From NCBI GenBank assembly GCA_002694465.1, contig NZMG01000006.1:17395-81394 (forward strand): a DNA stretch of 64,000 bases, in the 5' to 3' direction. Of the stretch, positions 34,945 to 43,628 are shown one piece after another (the stretch's first letter is position 1; each line of letters starts with the position of its first letter). Both the position numbers and the translations under genes were made by a program. This DNA is from Flavobacteriaceae bacterium (GTDB lineage Bacteria; Bacteroidota; Bacteroidia; Flavobacteriales; Flavobacteriaceae). The notes beneath the pieces were generated by a model that saw only the letters and a program-made list of their open reading frames with translations, was not told the origin of the DNA and did no database searches.

Positions 34945-35517
34945 ATGAAAAACATCGTTTTATTTGGCCCTCCAGGGGCAGGAAAAGGCACACAAGCCGA
35001 GTTTTTAAAAGAAAAATACCAATTAGTTCACATTTCTACAGGGGATGTGTTTCGATATAACATTAAAAACAATACCGAATTAGGGACGTTGGCAAAATCG
35101 TATATGGACAAAGGACATTTGGTGCCCGATGAAGTAACCATTAATATGCTAAAAGCCGAAGTGGAAAAAAATGCAAAGGCCAACGGATTTATTTTTGATG
35201 GCTTTCCGAGGACTGAAGCTCAGGCAGAAGCATTGTCAAAATTAATGGAAGAAAAGGACAGTCAGATAAATGCCATGGTGGCATTGGAAGTAGATGATGA
35301 AGTTTTGGTGGGGCGTCTTTTGGAACGTGGAAAAGTAAGCGGTCGTGCCGATGATGCCAACGAGGAAGTAATACGAGAGCGTATTGCGGAGTACTACCGA
35401 AAAACAGATATTCTGAAAGGCTATTACCAAAAACAAGATAAATATTTTGGGGTAAATGGCGTGGGAAGTATTGAAGAAATTACCGAGCGATTAAGTAAGG
35501 TAATAGATAAATTATAA
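34945..35517 (+). CDS. adk: Adenylate kinase (short-LID form)
   Basis: 190 residues from ATG at 34945. An in-frame ATG at 34900 would add 15 non-conserved residues (MWKFFKILFSKNLKQ) and begins only 10 bases after the -7 element, so the later start is preferred. The P-loop is GPPGAGKGT (8-16), with STGDVFR, GFIFDGFPRTEAQA and the arginine-bearing RADDANEEVIRERIAEY. The LID is the short type without zinc cysteines. It interconverts AMP, ADP and ATP. It is divergent from purK. Confidence 0.95.
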   Translation: MKNIVLFGPPGAGKGTQAEFLKEKYQLVHISTGDVFRYNIKNNTELGTLAKSYMDKGHLVPDEVTINMLKAEVEKNAKANGFIFDGFPRTEAQAEALSKLMEEKDSQINAMVALEVDDEVLVGRLLERGKVSGRADDANEEVIRERIAEYYRKTDILKGYYQKQDKYFGVNGVGSIEEITERLSKVIDKL

Positions 35518-35598
35518 GCAGTATAATTTCCCCTTTCAAGGCGATGTTTTGTGTCTGTCGAAGTGGAGATAAAGGTTACTAATTAAAAATAAAAGTTA

Positions 35599-35613
35599 CC
35601 CCGCCAAGCGGGG
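35599..35613 (+). promoter_or_regulatory. GC hairpin 8 bases before the obg start codon
   Basis: CCCCGC and GCGGGG form a 6-bp stem with a CAA loop, ending 8 bases upstream of the obg ATG at 35622. It is unusually GC-rich for this genome. It may be part of a small intergenic repeat or affect translation initiation. There is no T run, so it is not a terminator. Confidence 0.4.
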
Positions 35614-35621
35614 CAATAAAT

Positions 35622-36638
35622 ATGACCGAAGGAAATTTTGTTGATTATGTAAAAATTCACGTGTCCTCTGGAAAGGGCGGGCAAGGGAGTAGACACCTTA
35701 GAAGGGAAAAATACATCCCTAAAGGGGGGCCCGATGGTGGTGATGGAGGTCGTGGAGGTCATATTATTGTGAAAGCCAACAAAAACCTTTGGACCTTATA
35801 CCATTTAAAATTTAAGCGACATTTTAAAGCCGAAGGAGGTGGTGCTGGAGGAAAACAAACGAGTACCGGTGCCGATGGTGCCGATGTGTATATTGAAGTA
35901 CCCTTAGGTACGGTTATTAAAAATACAGATACGGGCGAAACCTATAAAGAACTTACCGAAGATGGTGAAGAATTAATTATCGCTCAAGGTGGAAAAGGGG
36001 GTATGGGGAATGCTCATTTCAAAACGTCTACAAATCAAACCCCGCGATATGCACAACCTGGGTTAGAAGGGGAAGAATACAACATTACACTTGAGATGAA
36101 AGTGTTGGCAGATGTTGGTTTGGTTGGATTTCCCAATGCCGGAAAATCTACCTTACTTTCTGTCGTTTCAGCCGCAAAACCCAAAATAGCCGATTATGAA
36201 TTTACTACGCTAAAACCTAATTTAGGGATTGTAACCCATCGAGATTTTCAAACCTTTGTGATGGCAGATATCCCTGGTATTATTGAAGGTGCAGCCGAAG
36301 GAAAAGGGTTAGGACACTACTTCTTACGGCATATTGAACGTAATTCTACACTGCTATTTTTAATTCCCGCCGATGCTAAAGATATTCGTGAACAGTATGA
36401 TATATTACTGGACGAATTGCGTCGATACAATCCAGAATTGCTTGATAAGGACCGACTTGTTGCTATTTCAAAAAGTGATATGCTGGATGCGGAACTAAAA
36501 GTAGAAATGAAGCAAGAGTTGGATAAAGAATTTAAAGGCATTCCGTATTTGTTCATTTCGTCTGTGGCTCAACAAGGTTTAGTCGAATTAAAAGACAAGC
36601 TTTGGGAGATGTTGAATTTTGAAAAACAGGAGCAATAA
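35622..36638 (+). CDS. obg: GTPase Obg (CgtA)
   Basis: A 338-residue ribosome-associated GTPase. The glycine-rich Obg domain fills residues 1-160 (for example [16 protein letters not shown] and [18 protein letters not shown]). The G domain follows with G1 GFPNAGKS (169-176), G3 [17 protein letters not shown] and G4-like SKSD. The C-terminal OCT domain is absent, as in many Bacteroidota. It helps 50S ribosome assembly. It is 104 bases downstream of adk. Confidence 0.96.
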   Translation: MTEGNFVDYVKIHVSSGKGGQGSRHLRREKYIPKGGPDGGDGGRGGHIIVKANKNLWTLYHLKFKRHFKAEGGGAGGKQTSTGADGADVYIEVPLGTVIKNTDTGETYKELTEDGEELIIAQGGKGGMGNAHFKTSTNQTPRYAQPGLEGEEYNITLEMKVLADVGLVGFPNAGKSTLLSVVSAAKPKIADYEFTTLKPNLGIVTHRDFQTFVMADIPGIIEGAAEGKGLGHYFLRHIERNSTLLFLIPADAKDIREQYDILLDELRRYNPELLDKDRLVAISKSDMLDAELKVEMKQELDKEFKGIPYLFISSVAQQGLVELKDKLWEMLNFEKQEQ

Positions 36639-36719
36639 TATCTCTTCATTTATATAATATTCAGCAGGTTACGTAATTTCACTTGTTTTATTTTTTATCT
36701 TGTAGCAAAACTAATTGCT

Positions 36720-38105
36720 ATGAAGACAAAACTATGTTTTATTGCTAGTATTTTAATTGTATTTAACAGTCTAGCGCAGTGTCCTACAACACCTATTTTA
36801 ATTGAAACACAGGAAGAGATTGACAATTTTGCTTCCAATTACCCTAATTGTTCAGTCCTAACTGAGGAACTACGAATAAATGGAGTAAATAATTCAATAA
36901 CCAATTTAAATGGGTTGTCTGGAATTATTTATGCCAATGATATTTATATTCATAATACTGAAATTACAGATTTTACAGGGTTACATAATTTAGAAACTGC
37001 TGCGCATCTTTCCATTTGGGGGAATCACAATATTCAAAACTTAGAAGGATTGTCTGCTGCCCAATCTATAGCATTTCTTGAATTATTTATTAACAATGGC
37101 ATTACAGATGTTTCGGGAATGGCTAATCTCAATTTTATTGAGAATCTTAGTATATTTTATAATAATAATTTAAGCGATCTGTCTGCTTTTAGTTTTATCA
37201 CATCACTTACAGATTTAAATTTGGGTGGTGGAAATGAATTAATATCTCTTTCGGGTTTAGAAAATTTACATACCATCGATGGGGACTTGGTGCTTTCAAA
37301 TTTACAGTTGGAAGATTTCAATGAGTTAGATGGTTTAGAGGATATAAATGGCTCACTTTATATTCTTAATAATTCCTTCGTCCAGGATATATCTGTCTTT
37401 AGTGAGATTAATATTTTGCAAGATTTATACCTACTAGGTTGTCCAAATTTATCAAATCTTTATGGACTTGAAAACATACAAATTGTAGGAGGTACATTAC
37501 GAATTGGATTAATGGATCAATTAACCGATTTATCCATATTTTCTAATCTACTATATGCTGGTAATTTGGATATCTATGAAAATATCAATTTACAATCCCT
37601 TTCGGGTCTTGAAAATTTGCAACAGATTGACCAAACACTACAAATGCTTACAAATCCAGTTTTAAGCAATATTGATGCATTAAATAATGTGTCAACTAGT
37701 GAGGTTGCTGAGGTTGTTTTAGCATATAATTCCAGTCTTTCGGCTTGTGCAACAGATTTTATATGCGCTGTGGTTAATGATGGTTCTATTACCAAATTTA
37801 TAAATGATAACGCAGTGGGGTGTAGTTCTGTTGAAGAAATCCAAAAGGAATGTCTGTTGGGAAATGAAGATTTTTCAATTTCAAACGCCGTTTTTATGTA
37901 CCCCAATCCCGTTTCAGAAACGCTTCAATTACATTTTACACATGAATTAGTACTGCATTCGGTTACCATCTATAGTATGTTAGGTCAAAAGCTATCTAAA
38001 ACCAATCAAAGCGTAGTCGATTTTTCAGATTTCGCATCTGGGGTATACTTAGTTGAAGTAGCTACAAATCAAGGAACTTTAAGTAAGAAAGTTGTTAAAA
38101 ATTAG
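36720..38105 (+). CDS. Leucine-rich (receptor L-like) repeat protein with T9SS sorting domain
   Basis: 461 residues with signal peptide (KTKLCFIASILIVFNSLAQ). The body is built of repeats of about 22-25 residues such as LSGLENLHTIDGDLVLSNL and LYGLENIQIVGGTLRIG, resembling the leucine-rich receptor-L domain. The C-terminal 75 residues form a type A T9SS sorting signal (MYPNPVSETLQLHFT...YSMLGQKLS...FASGVYLVEV...KKVVKN). It is predicted to be exported and anchored or secreted by the T9SS. The role is unknown: such repeats usually mediate binding. Confidence 0.82.
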   Translation: MKTKLCFIASILIVFNSLAQCPTTPILIETQEEIDNFASNYPNCSVLTEELRINGVNNSITNLNGLSGIIYANDIYIHNTEITDFTGLHNLETAAHLSIWGNHNIQNLEGLSAAQSIAFLELFINNGITDVSGMANLNFIENLSIFYNNNLSDLSAFSFITSLTDLNLGGGNELISLSGLENLHTIDGDLVLSNLQLEDFNELDGLEDINGSLYILNNSFVQDISVFSEINILQDLYLLGCPNLSNLYGLENIQIVGGTLRIGLMDQLTDLSIFSNLLYAGNLDIYENINLQSLSGLENLQQIDQTLQMLTNPVLSNIDALNNVSTSEVAEVVLAYNSSLSACATDFICAVVNDGSITKFINDNAVGCSSVEEIQKECLLGNEDFSISNAVFMYPNPVSETLQLHFTHELVLHSVTIYSMLGQKLSKTNQSVVDFSDFASGVYLVEVATNQGTLSKKVVKN

Positions 38106-38160
38106 TCAAAGCAAAATCCAAAGGACACGTTTTTCAGTATATATTAGTAACATTGCAAGT

Positions 38161-38679
38161 ATGAAGTATCTATTCTTTTTGCTAATACCCATACTCGTTT
38201 CGTGTGGCAGTACTGTTGCCGTTGATTTCGATGATCAAACCAATTTTACCTCATTTTCGAGCTATAATTTTTATCCTACGATTGAATCTGGGCTAAACGA
38301 TCTGGATGATAAACGAATTATGTTTGCTATTGATAGTTTAATGGCTCAAAAAGGATTTCAAAAGTCAGAAAATCCACAGCTTTTAGTGAACTTTTTTGTT
38401 AAGGAAATCCTCACAAGTTCCCGTAATACCTTGGGAATAGGAATTGGAGGTGGAGGTGGTAATGTAGGCATTGGAGTAAGCGGTGGAATCCCTATTGGTG
38501 GAAGAGAAATTGAACAGCAATTTACGTTAGATTTAATAGATGCTAATAATGATGCATTGATTTGGCAAGGCGTTTTGGATGGTCGATACAAAGAAAAATC
38601 AACCCCTTTGCAAAAAGAGCGATATTATGAAGCCATAATTCAAAAAATTCTAAAAAAATATCCGCCCGCTTCAAAATAA
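38161..38679 (+). CDS. DUF4136 domain lipoprotein
   Basis: 172 residues from ATG at 38161, chosen because the lipoprotein signal KYLFFLLIPILVSC begins there (an upstream start at 38092 runs into the preceding gene). The mature domain (TVAVDFDDQTNFTSFSSYNFYP..., FQKSENPQLLVNFFVKE) matches the DUF4136 pattern. A glycine-rich stretch (GIGIGGGGGNVGIGVSGG) sits in the middle. DUF4136 proteins are envelope lipoproteins of unknown role. Confidence 0.85.
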   Translation: MKYLFFLLIPILVSCGSTVAVDFDDQTNFTSFSSYNFYPTIESGLNDLDDKRIMFAIDSLMAQKGFQKSENPQLLVNFFVKEILTSSRNTLGIGIGGGGGNVGIGVSGGIPIGGREIEQQFTLDLIDANNDALIWQGVLDGRYKEKSTPLQKERYYEAIIQKILKKYPPASK

Positions 38680-38700
38680 CGATCTCAAATGAAAGTTTAC

Positions 38701-38708
38701 TAAATTTG
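38701..38708 (+). promoter_or_regulatory. -7 promoter element of the TPR gene
   Basis: TAAATTTG matches TAnnTTTG 17 bases before the ATG at 38726. No clear -33 element is visible. Confidence 0.4.
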
Positions 38709-38725
38709 AATCCCGAATCTATACT

Positions 38726-39679
38726 ATGAATAAGTTTTTTATCTTTCTTTTGTTTCCGCTAGGACTATTTGCTCAAAACACCTTTGAGCGGGCTGAATCC
38801 TATTTTAAGAAAGAAGAATTCAGTAAAGCAAAACCTTTGTTTATTCAGCATTTAAAGGTAAACCCTAACGATTTAAAAACTATTGAATACTTAGGAGATA
38901 TCGCTGGTTACGCAAAGGACTGGGATACGGCTATGGAGTACTACGAAACCCTTTTGGAAAGTGATGACAACAATGCAAAGTATCATTTTAAATATGGTGG
39001 CGCTCTGGGGATGAAGGCGTTGGAAATTAGTAAGATTCGAGCACTTGGATATGTGGGAGATATAAGAGAACATTTTGAAAGTGCTGCTAAACTGGACCCC
39101 AATCATATAGAGGTACGCTGGGCATTGGTTGAGTACTACATTCAATTACCAGGGATTATTGGTGGAAGTGAAAAAAAGGCCATTACTTATGCCAACGAAT
39201 TAAGTAAGATTTCACCTGTTGATGGTTATTTGGCCAATGGGTATATTGCAGAATATTCCGATAGGCCAGAAGATGCTGAAAAATTCTATAAAAAAGCGAT
39301 TGAAGTAGGAGGGTCGCCTCATACCTATGAAAAATTGACCAATCTTTACGAAAGTAACAATCAACCAAAGGAAGCGATTGAGACGGCTTCAAAATCACTT
39401 AGGATCCATCAGCGTAATCAATTAAATTATCAAATTGGTAAAATTGCAGCGCAGTATAATTTGGATGCAGAATTAGGGATTAATTGTCTACATGCGTATA
39501 TTAAAAATCATTCGGCAAAGGATGGGGTGCCTAAAGATTGGGCGTATTATCGTTTGGCTCAAATTTATAAGAATTTAGGTCAAAAAAACACGGCGCTTCA
39601 ATGGATAGATAAGGCAATTTCTGTAAGGCCTAGTTTTGAAGAAGCTCAAAAAGAAAAGAAATTGATAGAAGCTTTATAA
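38726..39679 (+). CDS. Exported tetratricopeptide-repeat protein
   Basis: 317 residues. A signal peptide (KFFIFLLFPLGLFAQ) is followed by several TPR units, for example AESYFKKEEFSKAKPLFIQHLKVNP, and about six helix pairs to the C-terminus (RLAQIYKNLGQKNTALQWIDKAISVRP). TPR proteins act as protein-binding scaffolds. The partner is unknown. It is followed by mpl after 39 bases. Confidence 0.85.
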   Translation: MNKFFIFLLFPLGLFAQNTFERAESYFKKEEFSKAKPLFIQHLKVNPNDLKTIEYLGDIAGYAKDWDTAMEYYETLLESDDNNAKYHFKYGGALGMKALEISKIRALGYVGDIREHFESAAKLDPNHIEVRWALVEYYIQLPGIIGGSEKKAITYANELSKISPVDGYLANGYIAEYSDRPEDAEKFYKKAIEVGGSPHTYEKLTNLYESNNQPKEAIETASKSLRIHQRNQLNYQIGKIAAQYNLDAELGINCLHAYIKNHSAKDGVPKDWAYYRLAQIYKNLGQKNTALQWIDKAISVRPSFEEAQKEKKLIEAL

Positions 39680-39718
39680 GCTACTTCCTATCTTTACATT
39701 TCTATTTCAAATACATTT

Positions 39719-41074
39719 ATGAAAGTACATTTTATAGCCATTGGAGGTAGTGCAATGCACAACTTGGCTTTGGCTCTCCATAATAAAGGGTATCAAGTTA
39801 CAGGAAGTGATGATGAGATTTTTGAACCTTCCAAAGGACGATTAGCAGCCAAAGGTTTATTGCCTCAAGAATATGGTTGGTTTCCTGAAAAAGTTACTTC
39901 AGCATTGGATGCCGTTATTTTAGGAATGCACGCAAAACCAGATAATCCCGAATTATTAAAAGCAAAAGAATTGGGCATCACTATTTATAGTTATCCCGAA
40001 TTTCTATACGAACAATCCAAAACTAAAACCCGCGTAGTCATTGGAGGTTCTCACGGAAAAACCACCATCACCTCCATGATTTTGCATGTCATGCACTATC
40101 ACAACAAAGAAGTAGATTATATGGTGGGAGCCCAATTGGAAGGCTTTGATACCATGGTACATCTTACCGAAACCAATGATTTTATAGTGTTGGAGGGAGA
40201 TGAATACCTTTCTTCCCCCATCGATAGACGCCCAAAATTTCACTTATACAAGCCTAATATTGCATTGCTTAGCGGAATTGCTTGGGATCATATTAATGTG
40301 TTTCCAACGTTCGAAAATTATGTAGAACAGTTCTCTATTTTTCTGAATGAAATTACCGAAGGCGGTGCCATTATTTACAACGAAGAAGATGTTGAGGTTA
40401 AAAAGGTAGTGGAAGCCTCCACAAATACCATTAAAAAATATCCTTATAGAACGCCCGACTATGAAGTAGTGGATGGAGAAACACTGTTGGAAACTCCCGA
40501 AGGCCCCATGCCTATAGAAGTCTTTGGAAAGCATAATTTAAACAACTTAGAAGGGGCTCGATGGATTTGCCAATTAATGGGCGTAGATGTAGAGGATTTT
40601 TACGAAGCAATCGCTAGTTTCAAAGGAGCGAGTAAACGATTGGAAAAAATTGCAGAAACCCCTACAAGCATTGCTTACAAAGATTTCGCGCATTCTCCTA
40701 GTAAAGTAAAGGCTACAACGGAGGCCTTAAAAAATCAGTATCCCCAACGAAAACTCATTGCTTGTTTAGAATTGCACACCTACAGTAGTTTAAACCCAGA
40801 ATTTTTAACCGAATATCAAGGAGCCTTGGATGCAGCTGATGAAGCCGTAGTATTTTACTCTCCCCATGCAGTTGAAATTAAAAAATTGGAAGCTATTTCG
40901 CATGAACAAATTGAGGATGCTTTTAAACGTGAAGATTTAATTATCTATACAGATCCCAAAGGTTTTAAAGACTATTTATTTTCTCAAAATTTTGAAGATT
41001 CTTCTTTGCTATTAATGAGTAGCGGAAATTATGGAGGGTTGGATTTTAATGAGGTGAAAACATTGATTAAATAA
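39719..41074 (+). CDS. mpl: UDP-N-acetylmuramate:L-alanyl-gamma-D-glutamyl-meso-diaminopimelate ligase
   Basis: A 451-residue Mur ligase that reattaches the recycled tripeptide to UDP-MurNAc in peptidoglycan recycling. The ATP loop GSHGKTT is at residues 110-116, and it starts MKVHFIAIGGSAMHNLAL as in Mpl rather than MurC. Other features are EGDEYLSSPIDRRPKFHLYKP, WDHINVFPTFENY and KDFAHSPSKVKAT. MurC itself is not here. The presence of MurF and Mpl in one window fits a meso-DAP peptidoglycan. Confidence 0.94.
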   Translation: MKVHFIAIGGSAMHNLALALHNKGYQVTGSDDEIFEPSKGRLAAKGLLPQEYGWFPEKVTSALDAVILGMHAKPDNPELLKAKELGITIYSYPEFLYEQSKTKTRVVIGGSHGKTTITSMILHVMHYHNKEVDYMVGAQLEGFDTMVHLTETNDFIVLEGDEYLSSPIDRRPKFHLYKPNIALLSGIAWDHINVFPTFENYVEQFSIFLNEITEGGAIIYNEEDVEVKKVVEASTNTIKKYPYRTPDYEVVDGETLLETPEGPMPIEVFGKHNLNNLEGARWICQLMGVDVEDFYEAIASFKGASKRLEKIAETPTSIAYKDFAHSPSKVKATTEALKNQYPQRKLIACLELHTYSSLNPEFLTEYQGALDAADEAVVFYSPHAVEIKKLEAISHEQIEDAFKREDLIIYTDPKGFKDYLFSQNFEDSSLLLMSSGNYGGLDFNEVKTLIK

Positions 41075-41163
41075 TAAAGGGAAAATTATTTCGTTTTTAA
41101 AAAACTAACGAAACCAATTACTTTATACTAAACATTTACTTACTAACTTCAAATTTTGTAATT

Positions 41164-41808
41164 ATGTTTAGATTGTTTTTTTGTTTTTCGCTAAGCTTTC
41201 TGTTTTTTACTTCCTGTAAAAAAGACGATGCTTCAACTCAAAATATTGAGGAAGAAAATTTTTATGCACTCACTGTGGGCAATACTTGGGAATATGAGGT
41301 TTCTAAGTATAATTCTATTTCTAAAGAGTATGAATTACTTGATATGCTTTTAAAGGTGGAAATTACCGAAAGTCAAGTAGTTAATAACAATACCTATTTT
41401 AGGTTTCAAACTACTTCTACAGGCACAGATACTTGTCAACCTTGTATAGATTGTTTGGGCAATAATGAATTAAAACGGGATTCCTTAGGTTACCTTATTA
41501 ATGATACTGGAAAGTATCTCTTCTCAAGTGAAAATTTGGAAGATTATTTGGTGAACTCGGCGCAGTGGGGTAGTGTGTACGGAGTTTTAAAGGAAGAACC
41601 AGAATTTATTTCAACGCCCGCAGGTAATTTTGAAACGTTTCAAAACGATAGATATGCTCTATTTCCAGACGGAGAATTGGCAGATAGTAGAGATGTCATT
41701 AATTATGCTCCGGAAAATGGGCTAGTCTACACTACGTTATCAGGAGTAACTAATCCTATCCCACTGTATAAAATTAGTTTAAAATCATTTTCAATTATTG
41801 AAGATTAA
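41164..41808 (+). CDS. Hypothetical lipoprotein, 214 aa
   Basis: The signal peptide MFRLFFCFSLSFLFFTSC with KKDD after the cysteine is a flavobacterial lipoprotein signal. The body is beta-rich and contains the cysteine-rich CQPCIDC. I do not recognise the fold: some features (YALTVGNTWEYEV, EFISTPAGNFETFQND) recur in small flavobacterial lipoproteins that end in a similar beta-domain. It follows mpl by 89 bases and converges with the PaiB-like gene. Confidence 0.65.
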   Translation: MFRLFFCFSLSFLFFTSCKKDDASTQNIEEENFYALTVGNTWEYEVSKYNSISKEYELLDMLLKVEITESQVVNNNTYFRFQTTSTGTDTCQPCIDCLGNNELKRDSLGYLINDTGKYLFSSENLEDYLVNSAQWGSVYGVLKEEPEFISTPAGNFETFQNDRYALFPDGELADSRDVINYAPENGLVYTTLSGVTNPIPLYKISLKSFSIIED

Positions 41809-41811
41809 AAT

Positions 41812-42411
41812 TTAGTTTTTATAAATTCCTTCAATAAACGCTTTATCACTTGGCTTAGCATTTTTAATTAATTCGGCTTTAGCCAAATCAAAATCTGTTG
41901 GGTTTTTGTCTTGAGAGAGTTTAAATTTTCCTTCCCAGTTAGTAATTTCAATAGTAAAAGCTTGAATATAGGGTAAAAGACGGTTCATTCGTGGGTCGTC
42001 TTTTTGCAATTCAAATTTTTGAGGAGTTCCTTCTAGAAAATTAGTCATATCGATCATAGTTTGTTTCACAGCTTCAGCCTCGTGGATTAGCGTAATGTTT
42101 CCAGTGATATGCACATAAATATAATTCCAAGTGGGCAATTGTTCGGTACTATATATCGAAGGAGAAATATAGGTGTCGGGTCCTCTAAAAATTACAGTGA
42201 CTTCTGCACCATGGGTCAAAGTCTCCACCTGCGGATTTTGCCTATCAATGTGTGCTACGAGTCTCCCCGAAGCCTCATTATAGATTATTGGAATATGCGT
42301 AATAAAGGGTTGTCCATCTTTTGCCGAAACCAGAATCCCAAGTGGAAACTGTTTTATAACAGCAATCATTTTTTGAATGTCGTTAGACTGATGATGTGGG
42401 GGAGGATACAT
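41812..42411 (-). CDS. FMN-binding, PaiB-like family protein
   Basis: 199 residues with the family N-terminus MYPPPHHQSND (usually MYxPxHF), GILVSAKDGQPFITHIPIIYN, the split-barrel flavin fold, PTWNYIYVHITGN and a C-terminal ITNWEGKFKLSQDK. B. subtilis PaiB is a negative regulator of sporulation genes, but most homologues are of unknown function and bind flavin. It lies 2 bases downstream of the DUF1569 gene, so the two are probably co-transcribed. Confidence 0.88.
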   Translation of the reverse strand: MYPPPHHQSNDIQKMIAVIKQFPLGILVSAKDGQPFITHIPIIYNEASGRLVAHIDRQNPQVETLTHGAEVTVIFRGPDTYISPSIYSTEQLPTWNYIYVHITGNITLIHEAEAVKQTMIDMTNFLEGTPQKFELQKDDPRMNRLLPYIQAFTIEITNWEGKFKLSQDKNPTDFDLAKAELIKNAKPSDKAFIEGIYKN

Positions 42412-42413
42412 AA

Positions 42414-42857
42414 TTAAACACCAAATTGTCTTAAATGATGGTCTAAATGCTTGTACTGCATTTGCCCATATTGTTCTTTAGTAAAATGTCCAAATCCAGG
42501 ATGCTCTGGCCAATCATCTCGATCTCTTTGTGAGTTGAACTCATCTAATAACCCTTCAAGATTCTTTTTTTCTACATGGAAATCACGCGGTTCGGTTTCT
42601 CTTAAAAATGATGCTGTTGGCAAATTTTTACGCCAAAGTTTATCATTGTACAGTGATTTTTTAAAGAACACTTTAGCGAGCCAATTGGGTTTCATTCCGT
42701 AGTCATTTTTACCTAACATAATATTAAATGGGCCTTGACAATGATGCATCATTTGTCCATGAGTCATCTTGCCCCATTGGCGTTCACTATTTTCGTTGAG
42801 GTTGTTAAGTCTTTCTCGTATTTCCTTATATACAGATTCTTCAAAAAGATTTTTCAT
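42414..42857 (-). CDS. DUF1569 (DinB-like four-helix) family protein
   Basis: 147 residues. It has the DUF1569 pattern of conserved histidines: MTHGQMMHHCQGPFN near residues 31-45 and MQYKHLDHHLRQFG at the C-terminus, which may bind a metal as in DinB-like proteins. The function is unknown; DinB-like proteins include thiol-dependent transferases. It is paired with the PaiB-like gene and diverges from radC. Confidence 0.82.
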   Translation of the reverse strand: MKNLFEESVYKEIRERLNNLNENSERQWGKMTHGQMMHHCQGPFNIMLGKNDYGMKPNWLAKVFFKKSLYNDKLWRKNLPTASFLRETEPRDFHVEKKNLEGLLDEFNSQRDRDDWPEHPGFGHFTKEQYGQMQYKHLDHHLRQFGV

Positions 42858-42872
42858 GGTATTAATTTTAGC

Positions 42873-43622
42873 ATGATTTTTCAGTTTAAAGATACATTAT
42901 TATCTTTATTGAAAAGTAATATTGTGGGGAGCAATACAACATCTTTTTCCATTAAAAGTTGGAACGAGGACGACCGTCCGCGTGAAAAGTTACTACTCAA
43001 AGGACGGGCTGCTTTAAGCGATGCAGAGCTGGTTGCTATTTTAATTGGTTCTGGGAGTCGTGCTGAAAGCGCCGTGAGTCTAAGTCAGCGGATTTTAGCT
43101 TCAGCCAATAACAATTTAAGTGAACTTGGAAAACTTTCCATTCAGGATTTAATGCAGTTTAAAGGGATAGGAGAAGCAAAGGCCATTACCATAGCAGCCG
43201 CTTTAGAATTGGGTCGAAGAAGAAGGGGAGAAGAAGCACTTCAGAAAAAGAAAATTACCTCAAGTCAATCAGTCTTTGAATTGATGCAGCCTATCATTGG
43301 CGATTTGGCTCACGAAGAGTTTTGGATTGTCTATTTAAACAATTCGAATAAGGTATTACAAACGTCACAGCTTAGTAAAGGAGGTATCACCGGTACAGTG
43401 GTAGATATACGATTGGCATTTAAAAATGCTATTCAATTAGGAGCCGTTGCCGTTATTTTGGCACACAATCATCCTTCCGGGACATTAAAACCCAGTCAAG
43501 CAGATATTCAGTTAACCAAAAAATTAAAAACGGCAGGAGAAAGCCTTGATATTAAAGTTTTGGACCATCTTATTGTAACCGAAAAAGCGTATTTTAGCTT
43601 TGCCGACGAACAAATGCTGTAG
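42873..43622 (+). CDS. radC: RadC family JAMM-domain protein (DNA repair-like)
   Basis: 249 residues from ATG 42873, or about 232 from GTG 42924. The latter leaves a -7-like TATCTTTA at 42901-42908 and space for a promoter to the divergent gene, so it may be right. The helix-hairpin-helix-like N-terminus (DRPREKLLLKGRAALSDAELVAILIGSG) is followed by the JAMM metal site HNHPSG...D. Despite the name, a DNA-repair role for RadC is not established. Confidence 0.9.
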   Translation: MIFQFKDTLLSLLKSNIVGSNTTSFSIKSWNEDDRPREKLLLKGRAALSDAELVAILIGSGSRAESAVSLSQRILASANNNLSELGKLSIQDLMQFKGIGEAKAITIAAALELGRRRRGEEALQKKKITSSQSVFELMQPIIGDLAHEEFWIVYLNNSNKVLQTSQLSKGGITGTVVDIRLAFKNAIQLGAVAVILAHNHPSGTLKPSQADIQLTKKLKTAGESLDIKVLDHLIVTEKAYFSFADEQML

Positions 43623-43628
43623 TCCTAT

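Noticed and set aside
41089..41113. TTTCGTT...AACGAAA inverted repeat after mpl as a terminator
   Set aside because: Only a 7-bp AT-rich stem with no T run behind it; probably chance.
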